From assembly GCA_020024855.1 (NCBI GenBank), contig JAHHTB010000001.1, positions 1 through 54,493 on the forward strand: a DNA stretch of 54,493 nt, written 5' to 3'. Below the pieces are notes generated by a model, which did no database searches, had not been told where the DNA came from, and saw only the letters and a list, made by a program, of their open reading frames with translations. Below, in pieces: positions 23,966 through 33,928 of this stretch (positions within the stretch are counted from its first letter, which is position 1; the number at the start of each line of letters is the position of its first letter). This stretch comes from Fusobacterium sp. (lineage in GTDB: Bacteria; Fusobacteriota; Fusobacteriia; Fusobacteriales; Fusobacteriaceae). The position numbers and the translations under genes are program-made.

Positions 23966-26336
23966 CTCCAGCAAATTTTGTTCTTATTATGTTTAATACT
24001 TTATCTATAACTTTGTTTATATCTTCTTCTTTTAAAGTTCCAACTTTATTTCTTAAAGTTAAGCTAATTGCAACAGATTTCTTACCTGCTTCAATATGCT
24101 CTCCTTTGTAAATATCAAATAGCTCTACTAACTCTATAAAGTCTGAACTTTTCTTAATCATGTCTATCATATCACCAACAAGTACACTGTCATCTAAAAC
24201 GATAGCAAGGTCTCTTGTTACTTCTGGATATTTAACTATTCTTTCATATTTGAATTTTTTACTCATATATTGTTTTAAAATAGTTAGGTTAAGTTCAGCT
24301 ATATAAGCTCTCTCTTTTGTAATATCCATATTTTCTGCTAAATCTGGGTGAATTTCTCCAAAAGTTCCAACTACAACTTTTCCAATTTTTATATCTGCAG
24401 CTCTTCCAGGGTGGAAATTAGAGTTAGTTGTTCTTTCAAGTTTATATTTTTTAACTCCTACTAATTCTAAATATTCCTCAACATAACCTTTTAACATATA
24501 GAAATCATATGCTTCTGGTTTTGCATTCCATAGAGTTCTTGCTTCTCTTCCACAGATACCTATTGCAACATGAATATCTTCTTGAGCTAATTCTTCTGCT
24601 TTCTTAAATACTTTTGCCACCTCAAATATTTTTATTGAATCTTGGTTTCTATTTAAGTTTTCTTTTATATTATTTAAAATACTCCACATAAGAACTGGTC
24701 TCATCATACTCATTGTTTCAGCAATAGGATTTTTTATCATTATAACTTCATCTTCTATATGAAGAACATCTTTAACAACTTTATCTATAAAACTATAGTT
24801 TATAACTTCTTGAAGTCCTATTTTAGCAAGTATTCTTTTTGAATCGTCCATAAGTCTTATTGGCTCTGCTTTAACTCCTGCAGTTATATCTTCCACAGGC
24901 ATTTTATTTTCAATATTTTCAAAACCATACATTCTTATGATTTCTTCATAAAGATCTGCACTTCTTGTTAAATCTTTTCTATAGCTTGGTGGAATTACAA
25001 CAGCTGTTTCTTGTCCAATAGCTTTTATTTCTAATCCTAAGTTAGTTAAAATTCTAGCTACTTCTTGAGCCTCTATATCTTTACCCATGAATTTTCTAAA
25101 TTTCTTAATATCTAAAGGAATTTCAACCTTTGTAAATTTAATTGGGTAAATATCTTTAGCTTTTCCTACGATGTTTCCATCAGCTATTTCATAGATAAGA
25201 CTTGTAACTCTATCTAATACTTCTGGAACATTTTCAATATCTGTTCCTCTTTCATTTCTATATCCAGATTCACTTGTAATTCCAAGTTTCTTTCCTGTTT
25301 TTCTTATATTTTCAGGTGTAAAATATGCAACCTCAATGAAAATGTCTTTAGTTTCATCAGTAATTCCACTTTCAAGTCCACCCATAACTCCTGCTATTGA
25401 TAATGGTTTTTCAGAGTCAGCAATTACTAATTCACCATTTAAGTCAAGTTCATCTCCCATAAGAGTAACTAATTTTTCTCCCTCTTTAGCTGCTCTTACA
25501 ACGATTGTCATATCATTTATCTTACTTAAATCATAAGTATGAATAGGTTGGTTGTATTCAAACATTACAAAGTTTGTAGCATCTACTATGTTATTTATAG
25601 GATTTAGTCCCATAGCTTTTATTCTTCTTTTTAGCCATTCAGGAGATTCTTTTACAGTTATATTTCTCATAACTCTTCCTGCAAATCTTTTACATCTCTC
25701 TTTATCTTCTATTTCAATTTTTACATTGTTTGAAACATCTTCAAGAGTTTCAAAAACATCAAAAGATGGATATTTAACTTTTCTTCCATAGTAAGCTGCA
25801 ATCTCTCTTGCAATACCTATATGAGAAAGGCAGTCTGGTCTGTTTGGAGTTATTTCTAGTTCAAATATTACATCATTTAGTTTTGCATATTTTCTATACT
25901 CTTCACCAATTGGTGCATCTTCTGGAAGTATTACTATTCCATCAGCATTTGAACCTAATCCAAGCTCAACTTCAGAGCAAAGCATTCCATAAGATTCTAC
26001 ATCTCTTATTTTACTTTTTGCTATTTTAAAGTTTCCTGGAAGAACTGCTCCTATTCTTGCAACTATTACTTTATCTCCTAGTTTGTGATTTGGTGCTCCA
26101 CAAACTATTTGTAAAGGTTCTTCTTCACCAACATCAACCTTTGTTAAAGTTAATTTATCTGAATTTGGGTGTTTTCCATATTCAACTATTTTTCCTATTA
26201 CAACATGGTCAAGGTCTTTCCCTTGAACAGTTATAGCTTCAACTTCTTGTCCTATCATAGTTAGGGCATTTTCAAGCTCTTTTATATCTTCTTTTATATC
26301 TACATATTCCTTAAGCCACTCTAATGAAATTAACAT
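23952..26336 (-). CDS. pheT: Phenylalanyl-tRNA synthetase beta subunit
   Basis: Large subunit of the alpha2-beta2 PheRS. An N-terminal EMAP/tRNA-binding domain (residues ~40-150, HPNSDKLTLTKVDVG) is followed by B3/B4 editing (GMLCSEVELGLG, then ITPNRPDCLSHIGIAREIAAYYG), the B5 domain and the C-terminal anticodon-binding FDX domain (VTRDLAIVLDD). At 794 residues it is full length. It starts 15 nt after pheS and ends in a hairpin. Confidence 0.97.
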   Translation of the reverse strand: MLISLEWLKEYVDIKEDIKELENALTMIGQEVEAITVQGKDLDHVVIGKIVEYGKHPNSDKLTLTKVDVGEEEPLQIVCGAPNHKLGDKVIVARIGAVLPGNFKIAKSKIRDVESYGMLCSEVELGLGSNADGIVILPEDAPIGEEYRKYAKLNDVIFELEITPNRPDCLSHIGIAREIAAYYGRKVKYPSFDVFETLEDVSNNVKIEIEDKERCKRFAGRVMRNITVKESPEWLKRRIKAMGLNPINNIVDATNFVMFEYNQPIHTYDLSKINDMTIVVRAAKEGEKLVTLMGDELDLNGELVIADSEKPLSIAGVMGGLESGITDETKDIFIEVAYFTPENIRKTGKKLGITSESGYRNERGTDIENVPEVLDRVTSLIYEIADGNIVGKAKDIYPIKFTKVEIPLDIKKFRKFMGKDIEAQEVARILTNLGLEIKAIGQETAVVIPPSYRKDLTRSADLYEEIIRMYGFENIENKMPVEDITAGVKAEPIRLMDDSKRILAKIGLQEVINYSFIDKVVKDVLHIEDEVIMIKNPIAETMSMMRPVLMWSILNNIKENLNRNQDSIKIFEVAKVFKKAEELAQEDIHVAIGICGREARTLWNAKPEAYDFYMLKGYVEEYLELVGVKKYKLERTTNSNFHPGRAADIKIGKVVVGTFGEIHPDLAENMDITKERAYIAELNLTILKQYMSKKFKYERIVKYPEVTRDLAIVLDDSVLVGDMIDMIKKSSDFIELVELFDIYKGEHIEAGKKSVAISLTLRNKVGTLKEEDINKVIDKVLNIIRTKFAGEIRQ

Positions 26337-26351
26337 CTTCTTTCCACACTC

Positions 26352-27368
26352 CTACTTAAATTGTTTTAAAAATCTCATATCATTTTCAAAGAATGCTCTT
26401 AAGTCATCTATTCCATGTCTAAGCATAGTAACTCTTTCTATTCCAACTCCAAAAGCAAAACCTGAAACTTCGTCAGCTTTATATCCAACAGCTTCTAAAA
26501 CAGCAGGGTCTACCATTCCGCAACCCATAATTTCAAGCCATCCACTTCCTTTACATACTCTGCATCCTTTTCCTTTACAAATAACACATTCAACATCCAT
26601 CTCAGCACTTGGCTCTGTGAATGGGAAGAAGTGAGGTCTAAATCTTACTTTTGTATCTCCAAATATTTTTGTTACCATCTCTGTAAGAATAGCTTTTAAA
26701 TTTGCAAAAGATACATTTTCCCCTATCATAAGTCCTTCCATTTGATGGAACATTGGTGTATGAGATACATCATAATCTGGTCTATAAACCTTACCTGGAC
26801 AAATCATTCTAAAAGGTGGTTTATGCTCTAGCATATATCTTATCTGAACTGGTGATGTTTGTGTTCTAAGAACAACATCATCTGATATATAGAAAGTGTC
26901 TGTAATATCTCTTGACGGATGTGAATCTGGTATATTTAATGCATCAAAGTTGTATTTTACATATTCAACCTCTGGTCCATCTGCCACATCAAATCCCATA
27001 TCCATAAAAATAGTTTTTAAAAAATCTGCTGTTTCTGTTATAGGGTGTAAACTTCCTTCACTTACTTTTTTACCTGAAAGAGTAATATCAATTACTTCTT
27101 CTTTTAACTGTTTAGCTTTAAGCTCTTTTGTAATTTCTATTTTCTTACTTTCAAGTATTTCTGTTATATCATTTCTAACCTCGTTAAGAAGTTGCCCAAT
27201 AACAGGTCTTTCTTCAGCAGACAGATTTTTCATTCCTTTAGAGATTTCAGTAAGTTGACCTTTTTTCCCTAAAAACTTAACTCTTAAATCTTCTATTTCT
27301 TGAAGAGTTGAAGAATTTAGAATTTCTTGTCTTGCTTCATTTTTTAATAAAGATAATTTATCTTTCAT
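26352..27368 (-). CDS. pheS: Phenylalanyl-tRNA synthetase alpha subunit
   Basis: Catalytic alpha subunit of PheRS. A coiled-coil N-terminus (residues 1-90) is followed by class II motifs: motif 2 around FRMICPGKVYRPDYDVSHTPMFHQMEGL and motif 3 in FGVGIERVTMLRHGI. The Phe-pocket residue equivalent to E. coli A294 lies in the SGFAFGVG segment and is Ala, the wild-type state. A longer frame starts at GTG 27380, but GGGAGG lies within it; ATG at 27368 is properly spaced. 338 residues. It follows the phosphodiesterase gene closely, with no leader or T-box. Confidence 0.97.
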   Translation of the reverse strand: MKDKLSLLKNEARQEILNSSTLQEIEDLRVKFLGKKGQLTEISKGMKNLSAEERPVIGQLLNEVRNDITEILESKKIEITKELKAKQLKEEVIDITLSGKKVSEGSLHPITETADFLKTIFMDMGFDVADGPEVEYVKYNFDALNIPDSHPSRDITDTFYISDDVVLRTQTSPVQIRYMLEHKPPFRMICPGKVYRPDYDVSHTPMFHQMEGLMIGENVSFANLKAILTEMVTKIFGDTKVRFRPHFFPFTEPSAEMDVECVICKGKGCRVCKGSGWLEIMGCGMVDPAVLEAVGYKADEVSGFAFGVGIERVTMLRHGIDDLRAFFENDMRFLKQFK

Positions 27369-27386
27369 GTTTCCTCCCACCTAAAA

Positions 27387-27878
27387 TTAATCCAAATTTT
27401 TATGTGTAAATTTTACTTTTTTACCTTTTTCTATTTCTATAACTCCATAGCTGTTATTTAATATTGCTCCTGGGTTAAATAGAGTTATAACTTTGTCTTT
27501 TTCGTCATCTTGACGGCGAAAAGTATCTACGTAATCTGGATTGTGGGTATGTCCAAAGACAACAATGTCTGCATTTACTTCATATCCTTTTTCCTCTATA
27601 CGTGAATAGTCTCTTTTAACTCCATAAATATGACCATGAGTTAGAAAGATTCTCTTTCCCTCTAACTCAACTGTCATATAATCATCTGTTTTATAATCAT
27701 CATAGTCACAGTTTCCTCTAACTATGAAAAATTTTATTTCAGGAAAAATAAGTTCCATCTCTAAAGCATCACTTGAACAGTCTCCAGAAAAAAGAACTAC
27801 ATCAGGTTTTTCCCATTTACATGCTTTATAAAATCTTTCAAAACACCCGTGGGTATCTGAAATAGCTAGTATTTTCAT
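27387..27878 (-). CDS. MJ0936/YfcE-family metallophosphoesterase
   Basis: Calcineurin-like phosphodiesterase of the small YfcE/MJ0936 group, with biologically undefined substrate. All metal-ligand motifs are present: SDTHG (residues 7-11), SGDCSS, RGNCDY, THGH and FGHTHNP. 163 residues, normal for the group. It lies between the Usp-like gene and pheS, within one long series; such placement beside gyrase and PheRS genes does not indicate a function. Confidence 0.88.
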   Translation of the reverse strand: MKILAISDTHGCFERFYKACKWEKPDVVLFSGDCSSDALEMELIFPEIKFFIVRGNCDYDDYKTDDYMTVELEGKRIFLTHGHIYGVKRDYSRIEEKGYEVNADIVVFGHTHNPDYVDTFRRQDDEKDKVITLFNPGAILNNSYGVIEIEKGKKVKFTHKNLD

Positions 27879-27904
27879 AATTTACCTATCCTGTGTTTAT
27901 TAAA

Positions 27905-28702
27905 TTAAGCTATAAATAATGTTGTTTCTACATCTTCCATTATTTTTACACCAATTTTTTTAGTAATCTTTTCAAATATATAAGAATTACTTAAGTTACC
28001 CATAATAAGAACATCTTCTTCCTTACAAATTTTTAAAAATTCATCTGAGTTAGATCTTAAAATTTGTTTAGAAGTAAGTTTTATTCCCTTTCCTTTTATA
28101 AATTCATTAAGATAATTTTCATGAACTTCCTCATCATCATGGTCATGTTGATCAGGATCTACTAATTCAAGTGATGTTATTTCATTTACATGAGTAAATA
28201 TATTTATAAATCTTTGGAAACTTTTATTAACCTTTGTCCCATCATCATTTGAAATTGCAACCTTATCAAGTTTTAAAACTTTATCTCTAACAACTATTAT
28301 TGGTTTAAAGAAACGTTTTAAAATAGCTATTAGATCCTCAGAAAATTTATCCTCTTTTTCTATAAGAAGAATATCTGATTTTTTTAATTCTTCAATTACT
28401 ATCTCTGGAGTTATACCAAATTTTACTTCAAGTTCTGCATGAACTCCCTTCTGTTCTAACTGCTCTTTTATATTTGCAATTTCATGCTCCTCATAACGAT
28501 TCCATTCCTCATTAACTCCTGCAATCATAGGCTCAAGCATTATACCATCAACTGCATTGGGAAGAAATTCCTTCTTTCTCACATCTCTTACATGAAGAGG
28601 TCTTATTGAAAAACCAAAGTGATCTCTTAAATAAATAGCACTGTCTATAAGATTTTCTCTATTATAACCATTCCCTAATACTAAAAGTACATTTCTTTCC
28701 AT
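27905..28702 (-). CDS. Tandem universal-stress-protein-like protein, function unknown
   Basis: I do not recognise a named family. Two alpha/beta halves resemble UspA folds: NVLLVLGNGYNRENLIDSAIYLRDHFG at the start, and KLDKVAISNDDGTKVNKSFQRFINI after residue ~145. Between the halves of the second domain is an acidic, His-rich stretch (DPDQHDHDDEEVHENY), a possible metal-binding loop. The canonical G-2X-G-9X-G(S/T) ATP loop is not clear. ATG at 28702 or 28708 both fit the AAAGGA; I chose the first MER. It follows gyrA by about 17 nt. Confidence 0.55.
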   Translation of the reverse strand: MERNVLLVLGNGYNRENLIDSAIYLRDHFGFSIRPLHVRDVRKKEFLPNAVDGIMLEPMIAGVNEEWNRYEEHEIANIKEQLEQKGVHAELEVKFGITPEIVIEELKKSDILLIEKEDKFSEDLIAILKRFFKPIIVVRDKVLKLDKVAISNDDGTKVNKSFQRFINIFTHVNEITSLELVDPDQHDHDDEEVHENYLNEFIKGKGIKLTSKQILRSNSDEFLKICKEEDVLIMGNLSNSYIFEKITKKIGVKIMEDVETTLFIA

Positions 28703-28719
28703 AAACATCACGTCCTTTT

Positions 28720-31323
28720 TTAGTTTTCGTCTGAGTTATCTAGTTCCTGTTCACCTTCATACTGCATTTGCTCTTCGTCTTCGCTTTCAAAAGTGTTCAG
28801 ATATTTATTTTCAAAATCATCTTTTTCAGAAGATTTTTCTTGATTATTTTCAATTACTTCCACATCTTCAATTTTATCATCAGAAAGTATTTTTTCTTCA
28901 TCTTTTTCATTTTTTACTTTTGCTATTGCAACTACTTTTTCATCATCAGAAGTTCTCATGATTTTAACTCCTTGAGTTGCTCTTCCATAAATTGAAACAG
29001 AGTTTACTGGAGTTCTTATAACAACACCTGAAGAAGTTATTGCCATAAGTTCTTCATCTTCTTTAACAGGTTTTACTTCAACAATATCTCCTGTTTTATC
29101 ACTACATTTAAGGTTTATAACACCTTTTCCACTTCTACCTTGTAGTGGATATTCATTTACTCTTGTTCTCTTACCAAATCCATTTTCTGTAACAGTAAGA
29201 ATTGTTTCTTCATCTCCATTTTTAAGTAAAAGACCAGATACAACACTATCTCCTTGTCTTAGTGTAATTCCTTTTACTCCTGTTGCATTTCTTGACATAC
29301 TTCTTACTTCATTTGTTCTTATTCTAATAGAGTATCCTAATTTAGTAGCTATAAATAGTTGATCCTCTTCAGAAGTTACAACTCCTACGAAGATTAAATC
29401 ATCATCTTCTCTAAGTTTTACTGCCTTAAGTCCTCCACTATGAATATTTTGAAATTCCATTAAGTTTGTTTTCTTAACTGTTCCGTCTTGAGTAAGGAAT
29501 AATATCTCTTTATTTCTAGTAAATTCTCTTATTTTTATAGTGAATCTTACTTTTTCGTTTTCTTGAAGTTTTATGATATTTTCAATAAGTTTTCCTCTTG
29601 CTTGTTTAGAGCTTTCAGGTATCTCATAAGCTTTAAGGTTGAATACCCTTCCTTTATTTGTAAATATCATCATACTATCTAATGTTGACATGACTTCCAT
29701 ATCTTGAACAAAGTCATCTTCAACAGTGTGTTGAGTTGATACTCCTTTTCCACCTCTTTTTTGAGATTTATACTTATCAAGCTCAATTCTCTTTACATAA
29801 CCTTTATTTGTAATAGTTATAAGAACTTTTTCATCTTTTATAAGATCTTCCATATCTATATCAAGTCTTTCGTTTTCTATACTTGTTCTTCTAGAATCGT
29901 TGTACTTTTCTTTTAATTCAATAAGTTCTTTTTCCATTATTTCATAAATTTTATTATCATCTGCAAGAATTGCTTTAAGTTCTTTTATTTTTAACTCAAG
30001 TTCTTGGAACTCTTGCTCTATTTTTTCTCTTTCAAGACCAGTAAGTCTTTGAAGTTTCATATCCATAATGGCTTTAGCTTGAGTTTCAGAGAAAGCATAT
30101 CTTTCTATTAAAGCATCTTTAGCTTCATTTCCATCTTTTGATGCTCTTACTAACTCTATGATTCTATCAATATTTTCTAAAGCTATTCTAAATCCTTGTA
30201 GTATATGATCTCTTTTTTCAGCCTTATCTAAATCATATTTTGTTCTTCTTGTTACCACTTCAAATCTATGCTTTAAATATTCCTCTAAAACTTGTTTTAA
30301 ATTTAAAACCTTAGGAACATTATTTACAAGGGCAAGCATTATTATACCAAATGTATTTTGAAGATCTGTATATTTATATAATTTGTTAAGAACTAATTCT
30401 GGCTCTTCACCTCTTTTTAATTCTATAACAATTCTTATTCCCTCTCTATCTGATTCATCTCTTAAGTCAGATATTCCTGTAAGCTTTTTCTCTCTTACAA
30501 GAGCAGCTATTCTTTCTATAAGAGCTGATTTATTTAATTGGTAAGGAATTTCTTTTACAACAAGAGAAACTCTTCCTGTTTTAGATTCCTCAACCTCTAT
30601 TCTTCCTCTTACTCTTATTCTTCCTCTACCTGTTGCATAGGCTTCTTTTATTCCTCTTGTTCCATCAATTATTCCACCTGTTGGAAAATCTGGACCTGGA
30701 ATATGTTCCATTAATTCGTCAACTGTTATATCTCTATTTTCTATAAGAGCAAGTATACCATCAACAAGTTCTCCCAAATTATGAGGTGGAATATTTGTTG
30801 CCATTCCTACTGCTATTCCTGTTGAACCATTTAAAAGTAGATTTGGAAGTTTTGCAGGTAGTACAACTGGCTCATCAAGGGAATCATCAAAGTTCTTTCT
30901 AAAGTCTATTGTATCTTTATCAATATCTTCTAAAAGTTCTCCTGTTATTTTTTTCATTCTTGCTTCTGTATATCTCATGGCAGCTGCTGAATCTCCGTCA
31001 ATAGAACCAAAATTTCCATGACCATCAACAAGTTCATATCTATAGTTAAACTCCTGTGCCATTCTTACCATTGTATTATAAACTGCTGAATCTCCATGTG
31101 GGTGATACTTACCTAGTACTTCCCCTACAATTCTTGCAGATTTTTTATAAGCTTTATCATAAGTCATTCCCATTTCATTCATAGCAAATAATATTCTTCT
31201 ATGAACTGGTTTTAAACCATCCCTTACATCTGGAAGTGCTCTACTTACAATAACACTCATAGAATAATCCAGATAAGATTGTTTCATTTCCTCTTCTATG
31301 TATCTGTTAATTACATTAGACAT
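28720..31323 (-). CDS. gyrA: DNA gyrase subunit A
   Basis: Breakage-reunion subunit of gyrase. The winged-helix/tower region contains the catalytic Tyr in RYTEARM (about residue 119), and the GyrA box QKRGGKG near residue 535 marks it as gyrase rather than topoisomerase IV. Six-bladed C-terminal repeats follow. The quinolone region reads HGDSAVYNTMV with Ser79 and Asn83. A strongly acidic tail of about 55 residues ends the protein. The frame opens at TTG 31344, but ATG 31323, after GGGAGG, is the start; 867 residues. Confidence 0.97.
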   Translation of the reverse strand: MSNVINRYIEEEMKQSYLDYSMSVIVSRALPDVRDGLKPVHRRILFAMNEMGMTYDKAYKKSARIVGEVLGKYHPHGDSAVYNTMVRMAQEFNYRYELVDGHGNFGSIDGDSAAAMRYTEARMKKITGELLEDIDKDTIDFRKNFDDSLDEPVVLPAKLPNLLLNGSTGIAVGMATNIPPHNLGELVDGILALIENRDITVDELMEHIPGPDFPTGGIIDGTRGIKEAYATGRGRIRVRGRIEVEESKTGRVSLVVKEIPYQLNKSALIERIAALVREKKLTGISDLRDESDREGIRIVIELKRGEEPELVLNKLYKYTDLQNTFGIIMLALVNNVPKVLNLKQVLEEYLKHRFEVVTRRTKYDLDKAEKRDHILQGFRIALENIDRIIELVRASKDGNEAKDALIERYAFSETQAKAIMDMKLQRLTGLEREKIEQEFQELELKIKELKAILADDNKIYEIMEKELIELKEKYNDSRRTSIENERLDIDMEDLIKDEKVLITITNKGYVKRIELDKYKSQKRGGKGVSTQHTVEDDFVQDMEVMSTLDSMMIFTNKGRVFNLKAYEIPESSKQARGKLIENIIKLQENEKVRFTIKIREFTRNKEILFLTQDGTVKKTNLMEFQNIHSGGLKAVKLREDDDLIFVGVVTSEEDQLFIATKLGYSIRIRTNEVRSMSRNATGVKGITLRQGDSVVSGLLLKNGDEETILTVTENGFGKRTRVNEYPLQGRSGKGVINLKCSDKTGDIVEVKPVKEDEELMAITSSGVVIRTPVNSVSIYGRATQGVKIMRTSDDEKVVAIAKVKNEKDEEKILSDDKIEDVEVIENNQEKSSEKDDFENKYLNTFESEDEEQMQYEGEQELDNSDEN

Positions 31324-31383
31324 TCTTTTATTTCCTCCCGACAATATATATTATTAATGTTCATTTTTTTAATTCATTAATAA

Positions 31384-33291
31384 CTATATATCCAAGTTTT
31401 TAACAAATTGTGCTCCGTCTTCAATGAACTGTCTTCTAGGTTCAACTTTGTCCCCCATAAGTTTATCAAATATCATATCAGCCTCTCTTGCATCATCAAC
31501 TTTTACTTGATAGAAAGTTCTTGTATCTGGATCCATTGTTGTTTCCCAAAGTTGTTCAGGGTTCATTTCCCCTAGCCCTTTATATCTTTGTAGAGCATAT
31601 TTTTTATTTTCCCCTTCAAGATTATCAACTATAAACTTAAGTTGTTTATCATCATAAGCATATTGAATAGTTCTTCCTGTTGTTATCTTATACAAAGGTG
31701 GCTGTGCTATATAAATATTTCCATTATGTAAAAGCTCAACCATATATCTATAGAAGAATGTTAATAGAAGAGTTCTTATATGAGCACCATCAACATCGGC
31801 GTCTGTCATTAGAATTATTTTTGCATATCTTAGTTTAGATATATCAAAATTTTCTCCCATTCCTGCACCAAAAGCTGTAATCATAGCTCTTATTTCTGCA
31901 TTCTCAAGTGCTTTATGAAGTCCTGCTTTCTCAACGTTTAATATTTTTCCTCTCAATGGAAGTATAGCTTGGAATCTTCTATCTCTTCCTTGTTTTGCTG
32001 ATCCACCTGCTGAATCTCCCTCAACTATATAGATCTCACATTCTTCAGGATTTTTTGAAGAACAGTCAGCTAGTTTTCCTGGAAGTGAACCAACTTCAAG
32101 AGCAGATTTTCTTAATACAAGTTCTCTTGCTTTTTGAGCAGCTTCTCTTGCTCTTTTTGAATTTAATACTTTATCTATTATTATCTTTGTATCGTTTGGA
32201 GTATCTTCCAAGAACATTTTTAATTGTGTTCCTACTATATTAGATACTATTCCTGTTACTTCGGAGTTTCCTAATTTTGTTTTTGTCTGTCCTTCAAATT
32301 GAGGTTGAGCAATTTTTATTGATACGATAGCTGAAAGTCCCTCTCTTATGTCAGAACCTTGAAGTTTTCCATCTTTATCTTTTAAAAATCCTTGAGCCTT
32401 ACCTACATCATTAATAACTCTTGTAAGTGCTGTTCTAAATCCACTTACGTGAGTTCCACCCTCATGAGTATGAATATTGTTTACAAATGAATAAACACTT
32501 TCTCTTTGGTTAGTGTTATAAATCATAACTGCCTCAACAACTATTCCATCAGATTCTCCAGACATATAAACTGGCTCTTTTATAAGAGCTATATTATCTT
32601 TTTCTATATCTTTTATATAATCAATTATTCCACCATCAAATTTTAAATCTGCAACAACTTCAGGACTTTTTCTTCTGTCAGTTAAAATTATTCTAAGCCC
32701 TTTGTTTAAATATGCAAGTTCTTTTAATCTTGTATCAAGAGTTTCAAAGTTATATACAAGAGTTTCAAATATTTCATAGTCAGCTTTAAATCTTACTTTT
32801 GTTCCTGTTACTGTTGTTTCTCCTATTGTTTTTACAGGCTCAACTGGTATCCCTCTATTATATTTTTGATACCATACTTTCCCATCTCTATTTACTTCAA
32901 CTTCAAGCCACTCAGAAAGAGCATTAACTACTGATACCCCAACTCCATGAAGTCCTCCAGATACCTTATAGTTGTCATTTTCAAATTTTCCACCAGCATG
33001 AAGAACTGTAAGAACTATTTCAAGTGCTGATTTTCCATATTTAGGGTGTATCCCTGTTGGAATTCCTCTACCATTATCTATAACTTCAATTATATTATCT
33101 GGAAGTACGTTAACCATTATTTTGTTACAGTATCCAGCAAGTGCCTCGTCAATAGAGTTATCAACTATCTCCCATACAAGATGATGAAGTCCTCTTTCTG
33201 ATGTTGTTCCAATATACATACCTGGTCTTTTTCTAACTGCTTCCAATCCTTCCAAGACCGTAATGTTTTCTGCTTGATAATTATTACTCAT
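31384..33291 (-). CDS. gyrB: DNA gyrase subunit B
   Basis: ATPase subunit of gyrase. GHKL motifs: EIVDNSIDEALAG, DNGRGIP and GLHGVG; transducer domain to ~residue 390; TOPRIM with EGDSAGGSAKQGRDR and the DADVDGAHI acidic pair. 635 residues, the short form lacking the ~165-residue insertion of E. coli GyrB. It lies 61 nt before gyrA. A 94-nt gap separates it from the dciA-like gene, with no convincing promoter. Confidence 0.97.
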   Translation of the reverse strand: MSNNYQAENITVLEGLEAVRKRPGMYIGTTSERGLHHLVWEIVDNSIDEALAGYCNKIMVNVLPDNIIEVIDNGRGIPTGIHPKYGKSALEIVLTVLHAGGKFENDNYKVSGGLHGVGVSVVNALSEWLEVEVNRDGKVWYQKYNRGIPVEPVKTIGETTVTGTKVRFKADYEIFETLVYNFETLDTRLKELAYLNKGLRIILTDRRKSPEVVADLKFDGGIIDYIKDIEKDNIALIKEPVYMSGESDGIVVEAVMIYNTNQRESVYSFVNNIHTHEGGTHVSGFRTALTRVINDVGKAQGFLKDKDGKLQGSDIREGLSAIVSIKIAQPQFEGQTKTKLGNSEVTGIVSNIVGTQLKMFLEDTPNDTKIIIDKVLNSKRAREAAQKARELVLRKSALEVGSLPGKLADCSSKNPEECEIYIVEGDSAGGSAKQGRDRRFQAILPLRGKILNVEKAGLHKALENAEIRAMITAFGAGMGENFDISKLRYAKIILMTDADVDGAHIRTLLLTFFYRYMVELLHNGNIYIAQPPLYKITTGRTIQYAYDDKQLKFIVDNLEGENKKYALQRYKGLGEMNPEQLWETTMDPDTRTFYQVKVDDAREADMIFDKLMGDKVEPRRQFIEDGAQFVKNLDI

Positions 33292-33385
33292 TATTTTACA
33301 TACCCTCCAAAAATATTCTTTTCTTGAATTTCACAAACAAGATTTTCACATTAAAAACCTTAAAAATTTATCTCAATTCAATCTT

Positions 33386-33928
33386 TTAATACTTATTTAT
33401 TGTAAGATTTTCTTCCTCTCTACATTTTGAACACAACTTTTCTTTTCCTAAAAATATACTCCCACATTCAGCACATTTTTTATACCCTTTTTTAATAAGA
33501 AATTGTTCTCTTTTTTTTGCAAGAGCTGAAAGATATTTTATACTCTCTTCAATAGACATATCCTTTGTTTTATATTCAGTGATTTTTTCTTCTTTCTCCT
33601 CAAATATTTTAAAAGATTCTCCCCTCTCAAGCTTAGCTTGCAAGTCAATTTTTCTCACTCTATATTTTACATCAACAATATACTGTCCTTTAAGAAGTCT
33701 ATTAATTTTCTCTATATATTTTTCTTTTCTCATACTCAAAGCATGAAGACAGATAGAATTTTCTACTGCCACATAAAGCACTGCATCTTTTATACCTAAT
33801 GGCTCAGATTTTAAAGAAAGTTCCCCTGTTATTCCTTGCCATGCTCCTTTTATTATAGAGATACGAAGTGTTCCACTTTTTGAAACAGCTCTTTCTATCA
33901 TCTCTTTTACACTAATTATCTCGTTCAT
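33386..33928 (-). CDS. DciA-like DUF721 protein with C-terminal zinc ribbon
   Basis: The N-terminal ~100 residues match the DUF721/DciA pattern (WQGITGELSLKSEPLGIKDAVLYVAVENSICLHALSMRKE). DciA proteins load or operate the replicative helicase in bacteria without DnaC/DnaI. After a charged linker, a C-terminal zinc ribbon has CAEC and CSKC separated by 10 residues (about 151-167). Its ATG overlaps the end of recF by 17 nt. The location after recF and before gyrB, as in many actinobacteria and others, supports the call. A helicase-loading role is inference from family and context. Confidence 0.7.
   Translation of the reverse strand: MNEIISVKEMIERAVSKSGTLRISIIKGAWQGITGELSLKSEPLGIKDAVLYVAVENSICLHALSMRKEKYIEKINRLLKGQYIVDVKYRVRKIDLQAKLERGESFKIFEEKEEKITEYKTKDMSIEESIKYLSALAKKREQFLIKKGYKKCAECGSIFLGKEKLCSKCREEENLTINKY

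Noticed and set aside
33292..33385. Promoter directly upstream of gyrB
   Set aside because: TTGAGA with a 17-nt spacer leads only to TAATGT, a poor -10; no better pair found.
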